DNA from: Chitinophagaceae bacterium
GTDB taxonomy: Bacteria > Bacteroidota > Bacteroidia > Chitinophagales > Chitinophagaceae
Length of the DNA: 64,000 nucleotides
Assembly (NCBI GenBank): GCA_016719165.1
Contig: JADKAJ010000002.1
Location: 868,001 to 932,000 of the forward strand
Direction: 5' to 3'
The number at the start of each line of letters is the position of its first letter. Position 1 is the first letter of the stretch. A program made the translations under genes and the position numbers. Of the stretch, positions 1-9,260 are shown piece by piece. The notes beneath the pieces were generated by a model, which made no database searches, was not told where the DNA came from, and saw nothing but the letters and a program-made list of their open reading frames with translations.

Positions 1-1
1 T

Positions 2-259
2 AGTGCAGCCACCAGCGGCATGACCCTTTATATTGACGGTGTAGCCAACAGTAATGTAAGAGTATGGGGTACTCACGGCGATATTAATATTGATGATACC
101 AAGATCAGCGAAATGAGAATCGGTGCAGGACCAGGTACCAATTATAGTTCAGATGACTGGCTGTCTTCATCATGGAAGGGCGAACTGGATCAGTTCCGGA
201 TGTATGATGTTGCTTTAACGGCATCCGAAATACAAGGATTATTTAACGGAAGAAAGTAA
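2..259 (+). CDS. C-terminal fragment of a LamG/concanavalin A-like protein (5' truncated)
   Basis: The frame is open to the left edge of the window, so this is the 3' end of a longer gene; the ATG at 20 is probably internal. The visible 85 residues resemble the end of a LamG-like jelly-roll domain: a strand with LYIDGVAN, a glycine-rich turn (RIGAGPG), and the closing pattern WKGELDQFRMYDVALT followed by a short helix ASEIQGLF, which is the usual last strand and exit helix of laminin-G/pentraxin-like domains in secreted Bacteroidota proteins. The fold binds carbohydrate or protein ligands in many families, but no ligand can be inferred from this fragment. A hairpin terminator follows, so it is the last gene of its own transcript and not part of the following operon. 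Confidence 0.7.
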   Translation, partial: SAATSGMTLYIDGVANSNVRVWGTHGDINIDDTKISEMRIGAGPGTNYSSDDWLSSSWKGELDQFRMYDVALTASEIQGLFNGRK

Positions 260-306
260 CATGATTTGCTAAGTTTTTTTTGGCAATCGCAGAGCATAAG
301 CAGTAA

Positions 307-342
307 AAAAGGGGCTGAACAATTTATTGTTTCAGCCCTTTT
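307..342 (+). terminator. Rho-independent terminator after the LamG gene
   Basis: A hairpin with a GGGCTGAA/TTCAGCCC core, extended by one G-T pair and A-T pairs, encloses a loop of about 11 nt and ends in TTTT. It separates the truncated LamG gene from the next gene, which starts at 379. Confidence 0.75.
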
Positions 343-378
343 GAACTTTATCAGGTTTATTACATAGAAATTTGCCAT

Positions 379-3300
379 ATGATCAAGCGTAATTCTTCAG
401 GGCTGCAGGTATTCATATTGGGGATACTCTTGTTTGCAGGTTTAATTAGTTGTCAAAAAAAGGAAACACTGTTTACCAGCCTTTCATCTTCAAAGACCAA
501 TATTACATTCACCAATAACCTGGAAAAGCACAAATTATTTAATATACTCTACTATCTCTATTACTATAATGGAGGCGGAGTAGCAACAGGTGATATCAAT
601 AATGATGGTCTGCCCGATATCTATTTCACGGCCAATAATAAAAGCGGTAACAAACTATACCTTAACAAAGGAAATTTTGAATTTGAGGATATTACAGATA
701 AAGCCGGTGTAGCTGGTAATGCTGACTGGTGCACCGGTGTTTCTATGGCTGATGTAAACGGTGATGGATTCCTTGATATCTATGTAAGCTCGGTTAATAA
801 CAAGTATGAGCTAAAAGGTCATAATGAACTTTTTATCAATAATGGCAATGGCACTTTTACAGAAAAAAGTGCAGCGTATGGTCTTGATTATTCTGGTCTC
901 ACTACCCAAACGGCTTTCTTTGATTATGATCATGACGGCGATCTTGATTGCTACGTATTGAACCAGTCACACCATCCTCACTCCAATATCGTCGATACCA
1001 ATAACCGGAAAAGATATGATTCCCTGTCCGGTGATATCCTTTACCGGAATGATGTAAACAAAGGCGGTAAGTTTATTGATATTTCCCGGGAAGCAGGTAT
1101 TTACCAGAGTAATCTTGGGTATGGGTTGGGGATTGCCATAGCAGATATTAATAATGACGGATGGGAAGATATTTACGTCGGTAATGATTTTCATGAAAAT
1201 GATTACTATTATATCAATAATGGTAACGGAACATTTACGGAAAGCGGTGCCAAACATTTCAATCATTACAGCCGCTTTAGTATGGGCAATGACGTGGCTG
1301 ATTATAATAATGACGGGCAACTGGATGTAGTGACAGCAGATATGTTGCCACCCGATGAGAAAATTCTTAAAACGTACGGAAGCGATGAAAATCCTGATAT
1401 CTATAAAGTAAAACTGGAAATACAGGGATACCAGAATCAGTATTCAAGAAATTCGCTGCAGCGAAATAATGGTAATGGCAGCAGCTTTAGCGAAATGGCA
1501 TTGATGAGCGGAGTGTCGGCAACGGATTGGAGCTGGGCACCCCTGTTTGCAGATTTTGATAATGACGGCAACAAAGATTTATTTATTTCAAGCGGTATTG
1601 TAAAGCGTCCGGTGGATTTGGATTATATAAGGTTTGTATCAGACCTGAAATCGAAGGGATTGGATCAGACAGATAAATTTGATGAATCCTCTATTGAGGC
1701 CATGCCAGATGGAAGTTCGCATCCTTTTTTCTTTAAAGGGGATGGTGCCAATTCTTTTAAAGAAGTTAGTGATGAGTGGGGGATGGCTAAAATGAAAGGA
1801 TATTTCAATGGCTCGGCTTATGCTGACCTTGACAATGATGGTGACCTGGATATGGTTATTAATTGTATCAATGCTAAAGCTGTTGTATTAAGAAATAATT
1901 CGCCAAAAAAGAATTACCTGTCTGTCTCTTTCAAAGGAGATAGCCTGAATAGTTTCGGACTCGGAGCAAAAGCGTATTTGTTTGCTAAGGGCAAAATGCA
2001 ATACCAGCAACTGATGCTGACAAGGGGTTTCCAGTCTTCCTGTGACACGAGACTTCATTTTGGTTTAGATTCCGTTGCCACTGCAGATAGCATCCTGGTT
2101 GTCTGGCCCAATCAACAATCGCAGACAATCAAAAATGTTTCGGTAAACAGATCAATCATTTTTTCTCAACAGGAGGCTACAGATAGTTTTAATTACCAGG
2201 CTTATTTTAAGCAACAGCCTTCTTTATTGACTGATGTATCACAAAATATTGTCTGCAACTGGAAGCATAAGGAAAATGAATTTGTTGATTTTAATGTTCA
2301 ATACCTGATACCACATGCCTTATCAACGAGGGGACCTAAAATAGCAGTGGCAGATGTTAATGGCGATGGATTGGATGACTTTTATGCCTGTGGTGCTAAA
2401 TACCAGCCCGGCACTTTAATGATTCAACAGGGGAATGGTTCATTTATAGCTGCTGATACAGCCGTGTTTGGTCCTGATGCAATATGCGAAGATGTGGATG
2501 CTGTTTTCTTTGATGCAAACGGTGACGGGTCTCCTGACTTATATGTTGTAAGTGGTGGAAATGAACCCCGTGCCAATGCCCTGTCACAGGAAGACAGGCT
2601 TTACCTGAATGATGGAAAAGGAAAATTTTCAAAGTCAGCCGCTGCTTTTACACAGCGCTATGAAAATAAATCCTGTGTAACTGTTGCAGATATTGATAAA
2701 GACGGAGATACTGACATATTTGTTGGAAACCTTGCCAGCTCCACTGCCTATGGTATTCCACAAACATCTTACCTGATGCTCAATGACGGGAAAGGGAAAT
2801 TCAGTTATGCAGGTGATAATATCATACCACTTCAGTCTGTGGGAATGGTATCAGCCGCATCATTCACTGATGTGAATAAGGATGGCTGGATGGACCTTGT
2901 GGTTACAGGCGAGTGGATGCCACTAAAGATCTTTATTAATAATAAAGGTGTTTTTTCACTGACAGAAATCCCTCAATCAACAGGACTCTGGCAAACTGTT
3001 TATACAACAGATGTGAATGGAGATGGCTTTGCAGATATACTTGCAGGGAACTGGGGGCACAACTCAAAATTATTTGCCGGTAAAAATGGTCCATTAAAAC
3101 TCTATGTCAAGGATTTTGATCTCAATGGATCAACAGAGCAGATCATGTGCTATACGGTCAATGGAAAAGAATATACTTTCCTGGCCAAGGATGAGCTGGA
3201 AAGACCGCTTCCTGTATTGAAAAAAGCCTATCTGACTTATAGTGAAGTAGCAGGGAAAACAGTTGATTTTATGTTCTTTGATCTGTTCAAGGATTACCTG

Positions 3301-3675
3301 GAGCTGAAAGCAGAAACGCTGAGCTCCAGCTGTTTTATTAATGACGGGAAAGGGAATTTCAAAAAAGTGGAATTACCGGCAGAATTGCAATTGGCCCCGG
3401 TAATGGCATTTGCTCCGGCGGGTTCCGGGCAGGCTGGTTATATCGCGGCAGGAAATTTTTTTGGAGTAATACCCTATGAAGGCCGTTATGATGCCTTGCT
3501 GCCAACGTTTTTTTCTTTTGACAGGACAGTAAATGCATTTAATTACCAAACAGCTATTTCGTCCTTTTTCGGGGAAGCAAGAGATATAAAATGGTTGAAT
3601 ACAGCAGGTAATAGTAAACTCATGCTCATTGCCCGGAATAATAAGCCGTTGCTATTCCTGAAACAAACACCTTAG
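379..3675 (+). CDS. Large FG-GAP/VCBS-repeat lipoprotein with an ASPIC/UnbV domain
   Basis: This is a 1098-residue exported lipoprotein: the N-terminus has a hydrophobic stretch ending in the lipobox LISC (Cys about residue 26). Twelve DxNxDGxxD calcium-binding loops of the FG-GAP/VCBS type are visible (for example DINNDGLPD, DVNGDGFLD, DYDHDGDLD), seven before and five after a central ASPIC/UnbV-like domain at about residues 515-600. The repeats would form two beta-propellers. Proteins of this CRTAC1-like family are common at the edge of Bacteroidota polysaccharide utilisation loci, where a surface glycan-binding or scaffold role is assumed but rarely shown. It is the first gene of a long, tightly packed plus-strand run, only 29 nt from the first GH30 gene. 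No catalytic motif was found. Confidence 0.88.
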   Translation: MIKRNSSGLQVFILGILLFAGLISCQKKETLFTSLSSSKTNITFTNNLEKHKLFNILYYLYYYNGGGVATGDINNDGLPDIYFTANNKSGNKLYLNKGNFEFEDITDKAGVAGNADWCTGVSMADVNGDGFLDIYVSSVNNKYELKGHNELFINNGNGTFTEKSAAYGLDYSGLTTQTAFFDYDHDGDLDCYVLNQSHHPHSNIVDTNNRKRYDSLSGDILYRNDVNKGGKFIDISREAGIYQSNLGYGLGIAIADINNDGWEDIYVGNDFHENDYYYINNGNGTFTESGAKHFNHYSRFSMGNDVADYNNDGQLDVVTADMLPPDEKILKTYGSDENPDIYKVKLEIQGYQNQYSRNSLQRNNGNGSSFSEMALMSGVSATDWSWAPLFADFDNDGNKDLFISSGIVKRPVDLDYIRFVSDLKSKGLDQTDKFDESSIEAMPDGSSHPFFFKGDGANSFKEVSDEWGMAKMKGYFNGSAYADLDNDGDLDMVINCINAKAVVLRNNSPKKNYLSVSFKGDSLNSFGLGAKAYLFAKGKMQYQQLMLTRGFQSSCDTRLHFGLDSVATADSILVVWPNQQSQTIKNVSVNRSIIFSQQEATDSFNYQAYFKQQPSLLTDVSQNIVCNWKHKENEFVDFNVQYLIPHALSTRGPKIAVADVNGDGLDDFYACGAKYQPGTLMIQQGNGSFIAADTAVFGPDAICEDVDAVFFDANGDGSPDLYVVSGGNEPRANALSQEDRLYLNDGKGKFSKSAAAFTQRYENKSCVTVADIDKDGDTDIFVGNLASSTAYGIPQTSYLMLNDGKGKFSYAGDNIIPLQSVGMVSAASFTDVNKDGWMDLVVTGEWMPLKIFINNKGVFSLTEIPQSTGLWQTVYTTDVNGDGFADILAGNWGHNSKLFAGKNGPLKLYVKDFDLNGSTEQIMCYTVNGKEYTFLAKDELERPLPVLKKAYLTYSEVAGKTVDFMFFDLFKDYLELKAETLSSSCFINDGKGNFKKVELPAELQLAPVMAFAPAGSGQAGYIAAGNFFGVIPYEGRYDALLPTFFSFDRTVNAFNYQTAISSFFGEARDIKWLNTAGNSKLMLIARNNKPLLFLKQTP

Positions 3676-3704
3676 TAGCAATGATTACACTCACAATAAT
3701 AAAT

Positions 3705-5135
3705 ATGCAAACAAAATTTTTGTTACCTGCTTTTTTATTGGCAGGGATACTATCGCTTTCATCAAATTGTTCCAAGAACAATGCTGGTGGAGGTGCTCAA
3801 TCACCTTCTCCGGCCATTGAATACTGGCTTACCAAAGGAGACCGTTCTGTTTTACTCCAAAAACAACCAACGGCACTCAATTTTACTACGACAGCTAATA
3901 GTTTTACCAATATCGAAGTTGATTCCTCCACAAAATTTCAGGAAATAGATGGATTCGGGTACACTTTAACTGGCGGTAGTGCTTATCTCATTAACCGGAT
4001 GGATGCTTCTTCCCGGTCATCTTTGCTGAATGAATTATTTGGCAGCGGAAATGATGCTATCGGTATCAGCTATTTGAGAATAAGTATCGGTGCTTCTGAT
4101 TTAAGTCCTTCTGTTTTTAGTTATAATGACATGCCTGCCGGGCAAACAGACCCAACGCTGGCTAATTTCAGTTTATCACTCGATACAGTTGACCTGGTTC
4201 CGGTATTAAAGCAAATTCTTACTATCAATCCACAGATTAAGATTATGGGGTCACCATGGAGCCCGCCGGTATGGATGAAAGATAATGGAAGCTCTGTCGG
4301 GGGAAGTTTATTACCACAATACTATGCTGCATATGCACAGTATTTTGTCAAATATATACAGGCGATGGCGGCCAAAGGAATTAAAATTGATGCTATTACC
4401 GTTCAAAATGAACCTCAGCATGGAGGCAATAATCCAAGCATGGTAATGTCTTCCTTGCAACAAGCAGAATTTATAAAAAATCATTTAGGCCCGGCTTTCC
4501 AGGCTGCAACTATCAAAACCAAGATCATTATATGGGATCATAATTGCGACAACCCTAATTATCCTATCACAATTCTGAATGATGCTGCTGCAAAACCATT
4601 TATTGATGGTTCCGCTTTTCACTTATATGCAGGTGAGATCGGTGTTTTGTCAGGCGTAAAAGCCGCACATCCTGATAAGAATCTTTATTTTACTGAACAG
4701 TGGACAGGTGCTAACGGAAGTTTTGACGGCGATCTGAAATGGCATTTGAAGAATGTCGTTATTGGCTCTATGCGGAACTGGAGTAAGACGGCATTGGAAT
4801 GGAACCTGGCCAATGACCCTTCTTATGGTCCACATACACCGGGCGGTTGCACGGAGTGCAAAGGCGCTTTAACCATCAACGCTTCTGTAGTAACCAGGAA
4901 TGTTGGTTATTATATAATTGCACATGCTTCCAAATTTATACCTGCCGGTTCAGTTCGTATTGCAAGTACCACTGGTGTTAGTCTTCATAGTGTGGCATTT
5001 GTAAGACCGGATGGAAAAAAAGTATTGATTGTATTAAATGATAGTGGCAGCAGTACTTCTTTTAATATTAAGTACAAAGGCAAATGGGCAGCAACCGAAT
5101 TGCCGGGTGCTACAGTAGGAACCTACATTTGGTAA
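3705..5135 (+). CDS. GH30 glycosidase 1, probable lipoprotein
   Basis: This is a retaining clan GH-A glycosidase of family GH30 (476 residues from the ATG at 3705; an ATG at 3681 would add eight residues before the signal peptide). The signal region ends in a Cys (LSSNC, around residue 26) that could be lipidated, although Asn before the Cys is not a classical lipobox. Conserved GH30 blocks are present: EIDGFGYTLTGGSA, the SPWSPPVWMKDN strand, the acid/base Glu in VQNEP (E236) and the nucleophile Glu in YFTEQW (E331). Family members are beta-1,6-glucanases, glucosylceramidases and beta-xylanases/xylosidases. The WSPPxWMK and NEP surroundings are those of the beta-glucan-active type, but the linkage cannot be proved by eye. 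It pairs with a second GH30 just downstream. Confidence 0.92.
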   Translation: MQTKFLLPAFLLAGILSLSSNCSKNNAGGGAQSPSPAIEYWLTKGDRSVLLQKQPTALNFTTTANSFTNIEVDSSTKFQEIDGFGYTLTGGSAYLINRMDASSRSSLLNELFGSGNDAIGISYLRISIGASDLSPSVFSYNDMPAGQTDPTLANFSLSLDTVDLVPVLKQILTINPQIKIMGSPWSPPVWMKDNGSSVGGSLLPQYYAAYAQYFVKYIQAMAAKGIKIDAITVQNEPQHGGNNPSMVMSSLQQAEFIKNHLGPAFQAATIKTKIIIWDHNCDNPNYPITILNDAAAKPFIDGSAFHLYAGEIGVLSGVKAAHPDKNLYFTEQWTGANGSFDGDLKWHLKNVVIGSMRNWSKTALEWNLANDPSYGPHTPGGCTECKGALTINASVVTRNVGYYIIAHASKFIPAGSVRIASTTGVSLHSVAFVRPDGKKVLIVLNDSGSSTSFNIKYKGKWAATELPGATVGTYIW

Positions 5136-5158
5136 TTTTATAACTTATAATGACAAGT

Positions 5159-6625
5159 ATGAAAAAACTATTTATTGTTATTACGGCCTTAGGACTATTC
5201 TCCTGTTCTGATAACAAAGAAAAACCTGTTACAACATCTTCTGCCACTTCTATTTCAACGGATGGCAAGAAAGTTATTGTGTATACTACTGCTGATAGCA
5301 CAGCGTATCGTTTATCAGTAACAGATACTCTTGTATTTAAGGAAATGGGACAGCCGAAAGAAACAGAGATCTGTGTTTTTGTTGATCCGTCAAAGACGTT
5401 TCAAACCTATTTCGGCACAGGGGCAGCATTGACGGATGCTTCTGCAGAGACATTTTATAAACTTCCAAAAGATAAACAGCAGGAAGTACTGCAGGCATTT
5501 TTTGATAAAGAGAAAGGTATTGGCTATACAGTGGCCCGTACAAATATCAATAGCTGCGATTTCAGCAGCGATATGTACACTTATGTTGCCGATAATGATA
5601 CAGCGCTGAAATCATTCAACATTGATCATGACAGAAAATATAAAATTCCATTTATTAAAGAAGCAATGAAAGCTGCCGGTGGCAAATTGGATTTATTTGC
5701 CAGCCCCTGGAGTCCGCCGGCCTGGATGAAAGATAATAATAATATGCTGCAGGGTGGTAAACTGAAACCGGAGTTTTATAACAGCTGGGCCATGTATTAT
5801 ACTAAGTTCATTAAAGAGTATGAAAAAGAAGGTGTTCCCGTCTGGGGGATCAGTGTGCAGAATGAACCAATGGCTACCCAGCGCTGGGAAAGTTGTTTGT
5901 ATACCGCAGAAGAGGAAAGAGATTTTCTGAAGAACCATTTGGGCCCCACCATGGAAAAAGAAGGATTGAAAGATAAGAAGATCATTGTGTGGGATCATAA
6001 CAGGGATCTTATTTATCAAAGAGCTCAAACTTATTTCAATGATCCGGAAGCTGCTAAATATGCATGGGGTATCGGTTTTCACTGGTATGAAGACTGGAGT
6101 GGCGGCACACCGATGTATGAAAATCTGAAGAGAGTATATGAAGCTTTCCCTGACAAAAATATCATCTTCACTGAAGGCTGTGCAGAGAGTTTTAATGCCA
6201 GCCGTTATAATGCCTGGGTGCTGGGTGAAGAATATGGTCGCAGTATGATCAATGATTATAATAACGGCATGGTAGGCTTTACAGATTGGAATATTATACT
6301 GGATGAAACAGGAGGGCCTAACCATGTTCAGAATTTTTGTTTTGCTCCCGTACATGGTGATACAAAGACCGGCCAATTGATCTATACTAATGCCTATTAT
6401 TATATAGGTCATTTTTCCAGGTTCATTCAGCCCGGGGCAAAGCGTATCAGTGCTGCTGCCAGCCGCAGCCAGTTACTGACTACTGCTTTCCGCAATGAAG
6501 ATGGTAAAACGGTAGTGATAGTGATGAACCAGGGTGATCTGTCATTCTCTTATTATTTGTGGATCAATGGTAAAGCTGCAGAAGTAAAAGCCAGGCCGCA
6601 TTCCATCGCTACATTAATATTCTGA
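5159..6625 (+). CDS. GH30 glycosidase 2, lipoprotein
   Basis: A second GH30 enzyme (488 residues from the ATG at 5159; an in-frame ATG at 5150 lies before the signal peptide). The N-terminus MKKLFIVITALGLFSC carries a clear lipobox, so the protein is probably anchored in the outer membrane. Visible family signatures are the TYFGTGAALTDASAE strand, SPWSPPAWMKDN, the acid/base Glu in VQNEP (E236) and the nucleophile Glu in FTEGC (E339). The Trp-Glu-Ser-Cys segment after NEP (QRWESCLY) is usual for beta-1,6-glucanase or glucosylceramidase-like GH30 members. It lies 23 nt after GH30-1 and 4 nt before GH144-1, so the three are very probably co-transcribed. It differs enough from its neighbour that a distinct substrate or position of attack is likely. 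Confidence 0.94.
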   Translation: MKKLFIVITALGLFSCSDNKEKPVTTSSATSISTDGKKVIVYTTADSTAYRLSVTDTLVFKEMGQPKETEICVFVDPSKTFQTYFGTGAALTDASAETFYKLPKDKQQEVLQAFFDKEKGIGYTVARTNINSCDFSSDMYTYVADNDTALKSFNIDHDRKYKIPFIKEAMKAAGGKLDLFASPWSPPAWMKDNNNMLQGGKLKPEFYNSWAMYYTKFIKEYEKEGVPVWGISVQNEPMATQRWESCLYTAEEERDFLKNHLGPTMEKEGLKDKKIIVWDHNRDLIYQRAQTYFNDPEAAKYAWGIGFHWYEDWSGGTPMYENLKRVYEAFPDKNIIFTEGCAESFNASRYNAWVLGEEYGRSMINDYNNGMVGFTDWNIILDETGGPNHVQNFCFAPVHGDTKTGQLIYTNAYYYIGHFSRFIQPGAKRISAAASRSQLLTTAFRNEDGKTVVIVMNQGDLSFSYYLWINGKAAEVKARPHSIATLIF

Positions 6626-6629
6626 TCTT

Positions 6630-8336
6630 ATGAAAATAGCAGGGTCTGAAATAAAAACTATTTTTCTCCGGGTTATCTTTTTTTATTTATTACCAGTAAC
6701 TTTTTTTATTGGTTGCGGGAGTAAAGACAACCCGGATCCGCCTCCGCCACCACCGGTAAGGAACCCTGTTTTCATTGCTGCAACGGTCAACAATAGCTCA
6801 TTGGAGAACACGGTTTATGATGTGAGCCTGCAACCCGTAATCAGGGTAAATTTTTCAGAGCCCTTGCAGCCTGGCACTGTTGCCGCTGCTGTTTCGGTAG
6901 CAGATATCAACGGAGTCTCCGTCGCGGTGTCTGTAACAGTAGAGAATAGCGATAAGTCTATAGTGATCCAGCCAACAGCAACGCTGGGTCATCTGAAAAA
7001 ATACTTTATAAGAGTGGCTACTTCCTTACTGTCATCATCAGGAGGTCAGTTACAATCGCAGGTGAGTAAAAATTTTATAACAAAGATTGATTCTTCAAGA
7101 AAGTTCCCTGTTATTTCGGATAATGCATTGCTAGACCTGGTGCAACAACAAACTTTTAAATACTTCTGGGATTTTGCTCACCCGGTAAGTGGTTTGGCAA
7201 GAGAAAGAAATACATCCGGTGATATTGTTACATCTGGTGGCTCAGGGTTTGGTATTATGACGATACCGGTGGGAATCAATCGTAATTTTATTACGAGGGC
7301 CCAGGGTCTTGCACGGATGCAGACGATTGTTGCTTTTTTAAAGAATACAGCAGTTAAAGTAAAAGGAGCTTTTCCCCATTGGCTCGACGGAAATACCGGG
7401 GCCATCGTTCCGTTCAGTACAAATGATAACGGGGCTGATTTGGTAGAAACATCATACCTGGTGATGGGGTTGCTAACCGCCCGGCAATATTTCAATGGAG
7501 TGGATGCAGCGGAAACAACTTTACGAAATGATATCAATACGTTATACAATAATGTAGAATGGGATTGGTTCCGGCAGGGAGGACAAAATGTTCTCTACTG
7601 GCATTACAGTACAGACAAAGGCTGGATCATGAATCACCAGATCCGGGGCTGGAATGAGTGCCTTGTGACGTATGTATTGGCTGCCTCGTCCACCACTCAT
7701 GGAATACCGGCCATTGTTTATAACAACGGTTGGGCTGGTAATGGTACCAATGGGTTTATCAATGGCAATAGTTATTATGGTCACCAGTTACCATTAGGCC
7801 CGTCCTACGGAGGTCCCCTGTTTTTTGCTCACTATTCTTTTATGGGTATTAATCCGAATGGATTAACAGACGCTTATGCCAACTATGCCACACAAGTCAC
7901 CAATCATTCATTAATTAATTTCAAATATTGTGTTGCTAATCCAAAATTGTGGTATGGATACAGTGACAGCTGCTGGGGACTTACGGCCAGTGATATTTCC
8001 GGAGGTTACACTGCAAGTTCACCCACCAATGATGTGAGTGTAATTGCTCCAACTGCTGCTATCTCATCAATGCCATATACTCCTGTTGAATCGATGAAAG
8101 CGTTGAAGTTTTTTTATTATGTGCTGGGTGATAAACTATGGAAGGAATATGGCTTTGTAGATGCTTTTTCGTTGAAGGATCTGTGGTTTGCAAATTCATT
8201 CCTGGCTATTGACCAGGGGCCAATGATAGTAATGATTGAAAATTACCGCACAGGTTTATTGTGGAATTTATTTACCAGTTGCCCGGAAGTCAAAGCAGGA
8301 ATGCTGAGCCTTGGGTTCTCAGCGCCATATTTATAA
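6630..8336 (+). CDS. GH144-like (PF10091) lipoprotein with N-terminal Ig-like domain
   Basis: 568 residues. A signal peptide with lipobox FIGC is followed by a proline-rich linker (PDPPPPPP), an Ig-like Big_5/SbsA-type domain at about residues 45-150, and a catalytic domain of the PF10091 glucoamylase-like family that includes GH144 endo-beta-1,2-glucanases, expected to form an (alpha/alpha)6 barrel. Conserved blocks are FKYFWDFAHPVSGLARER, GSGFGIM, FPHWLDG, NGADLVETSYLVMGLL, GWNECLVTYVLAASS, GPLFFAHYSF, WGLTASD and AIDQGPMIVMIENYRTG. The same blocks recur in two paralogues downstream, but only this copy is lipidated and has the Ig module, so it is the likeliest cell-surface member of the trio. 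GH144 hydrolyses beta-1,2-glucan to sophoro-oligosaccharides; older names such as glucoamylase for this domain are not informative. The exact specificity is inferred. Confidence 0.88.
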   Translation: MKIAGSEIKTIFLRVIFFYLLPVTFFIGCGSKDNPDPPPPPPVRNPVFIAATVNNSSLENTVYDVSLQPVIRVNFSEPLQPGTVAAAVSVADINGVSVAVSVTVENSDKSIVIQPTATLGHLKKYFIRVATSLLSSSGGQLQSQVSKNFITKIDSSRKFPVISDNALLDLVQQQTFKYFWDFAHPVSGLARERNTSGDIVTSGGSGFGIMTIPVGINRNFITRAQGLARMQTIVAFLKNTAVKVKGAFPHWLDGNTGAIVPFSTNDNGADLVETSYLVMGLLTARQYFNGVDAAETTLRNDINTLYNNVEWDWFRQGGQNVLYWHYSTDKGWIMNHQIRGWNECLVTYVLAASSTTHGIPAIVYNNGWAGNGTNGFINGNSYYGHQLPLGPSYGGPLFFAHYSFMGINPNGLTDAYANYATQVTNHSLINFKYCVANPKLWYGYSDSCWGLTASDISGGYTASSPTNDVSVIAPTAAISSMPYTPVESMKALKFFYYVLGDKLWKEYGFVDAFSLKDLWFANSFLAIDQGPMIVMIENYRTGLLWNLFTSCPEVKAGMLSLGFSAPYL

Positions 8337-8352
8337 TACGCTATTAAAATTT

Positions 8353-9234
8353 ATGAAGCCAGCTCTCACTTTAAAGTTCGGCCTCTTGCTGTTAATAGTA
8401 TGTTTATCGTTTTCGGTACATGCCCAGCAGGAAATAACAGTAATGTCCTATAATATCCGGTTGGATGTTGCTTCTGACGGGGAAAATCGCTGGGATGCCC
8501 GTAAGGAAAAGGTAACAGGCCTCATGAAGTTTTATGAACCCGACTTCATAGGAACACAGGAAGTGATGCATCACCAGCTTCTGTTTATAAAACAGGAGCT
8601 ACAACATTACCAGCATATTGGCGTTGGCCGTGACGATGCGAAAGAAAAGGGTGAATACAGCGCCATCTTTTATAACGCTGCCAAATTTGATGTAAAACAG
8701 CAAGCTACCTTTTGGTTATCTCCCACACCCGATACAGTTTCAAAAGGGTGGGGCGCCAATATTAACAGGGTTTGTACGTATGGATTATTTCAGCGTAAAA
8801 AAACAAACAAACTATTTTGGGTGATAAATACTCATTTTGATCATCAAAGTGAGTTAGCAAGGATTGAAGCTGCAAAGCTGATCATGAAAGTGATTGACAG
8901 CCTGAACAAAAAGAAAAATTACCCGGTGATTTTTATGGGTGATTTAAATGCCCGCCCGGAACAAGAACCCGTAATGCAGGTGGCATCTGTTATGGATAAT
9001 GCCAGGAATATTTCTAAACAATTACCCTATGGAGGTTTAGATACCTGGAATGCTTTTCAGTTTTCAAAAAAACCCTCCGGTTGTATTGATTATATTTTTG
9101 TTTCAAGGAATAATGGCTGGCAGGTTAAAAAATTTGGAACACTTACCGATTCTTATGATATGAAATATCCGTCTGATCACTTCCCGGTTTTAGCTGTATT
9201 GGTTTTAAAAAAGAGGCAAAGGAGAATTCAATAA
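8353..9234 (+). CDS. Secreted endonuclease/exonuclease/phosphatase-family hydrolase
   Basis: A 293-residue EEP-superfamily metallophosphoesterase. The ATG at 8353 is preferred over the in-frame ATG at 8311, because the latter overlaps the previous gene and the signal peptide (ending VHAQ) directly follows 8353. Motifs in order are VMSYNIR, the metal ligand Glu in GTQEV, NTHFDHQ, MGDLNARP, the substrate-side segment CIDYIFVS and the terminal catalytic SDHFPV. The family cleaves phosphodiesters or phosphomonoesters on nucleic acids, inositol phosphates and sphingomyelin. Secreted members of this size are frequent in Bacteroidota polysaccharide loci with unknown substrates. Its position between two GH144-like genes suggests that it removes a phosphate-containing substituent from the glycan or its fragments, which is inference. 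Confidence 0.87.
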   Translation: MKPALTLKFGLLLLIVCLSFSVHAQQEITVMSYNIRLDVASDGENRWDARKEKVTGLMKFYEPDFIGTQEVMHHQLLFIKQELQHYQHIGVGRDDAKEKGEYSAIFYNAAKFDVKQQATFWLSPTPDTVSKGWGANINRVCTYGLFQRKKTNKLFWVINTHFDHQSELARIEAAKLIMKVIDSLNKKKNYPVIFMGDLNARPEQEPVMQVASVMDNARNISKQLPYGGLDTWNAFQFSKKPSGCIDYIFVSRNNGWQVKKFGTLTDSYDMKYPSDHFPVLAVLVLKKRQRRIQ

Positions 9235-9260
9235 AATATTAACCCGAAACAAATCAGCAT

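Noticed and set aside
5693..6412. Long open frame of 239 codons on the minus strand inside GH30-2
   Set aside because: It is fully antisense to a gene with complete GH30 motifs, has no recognisable domain, and reflects codon bias of the sense gene.
8311..8352. Upstream in-frame ATG of the EEP gene (and similar ones at 10615, 17992, 44133 and 59871)
   Set aside because: Each lies inside the preceding gene and before the signal peptide or the catalytic N-terminus; the later ATGs were chosen.
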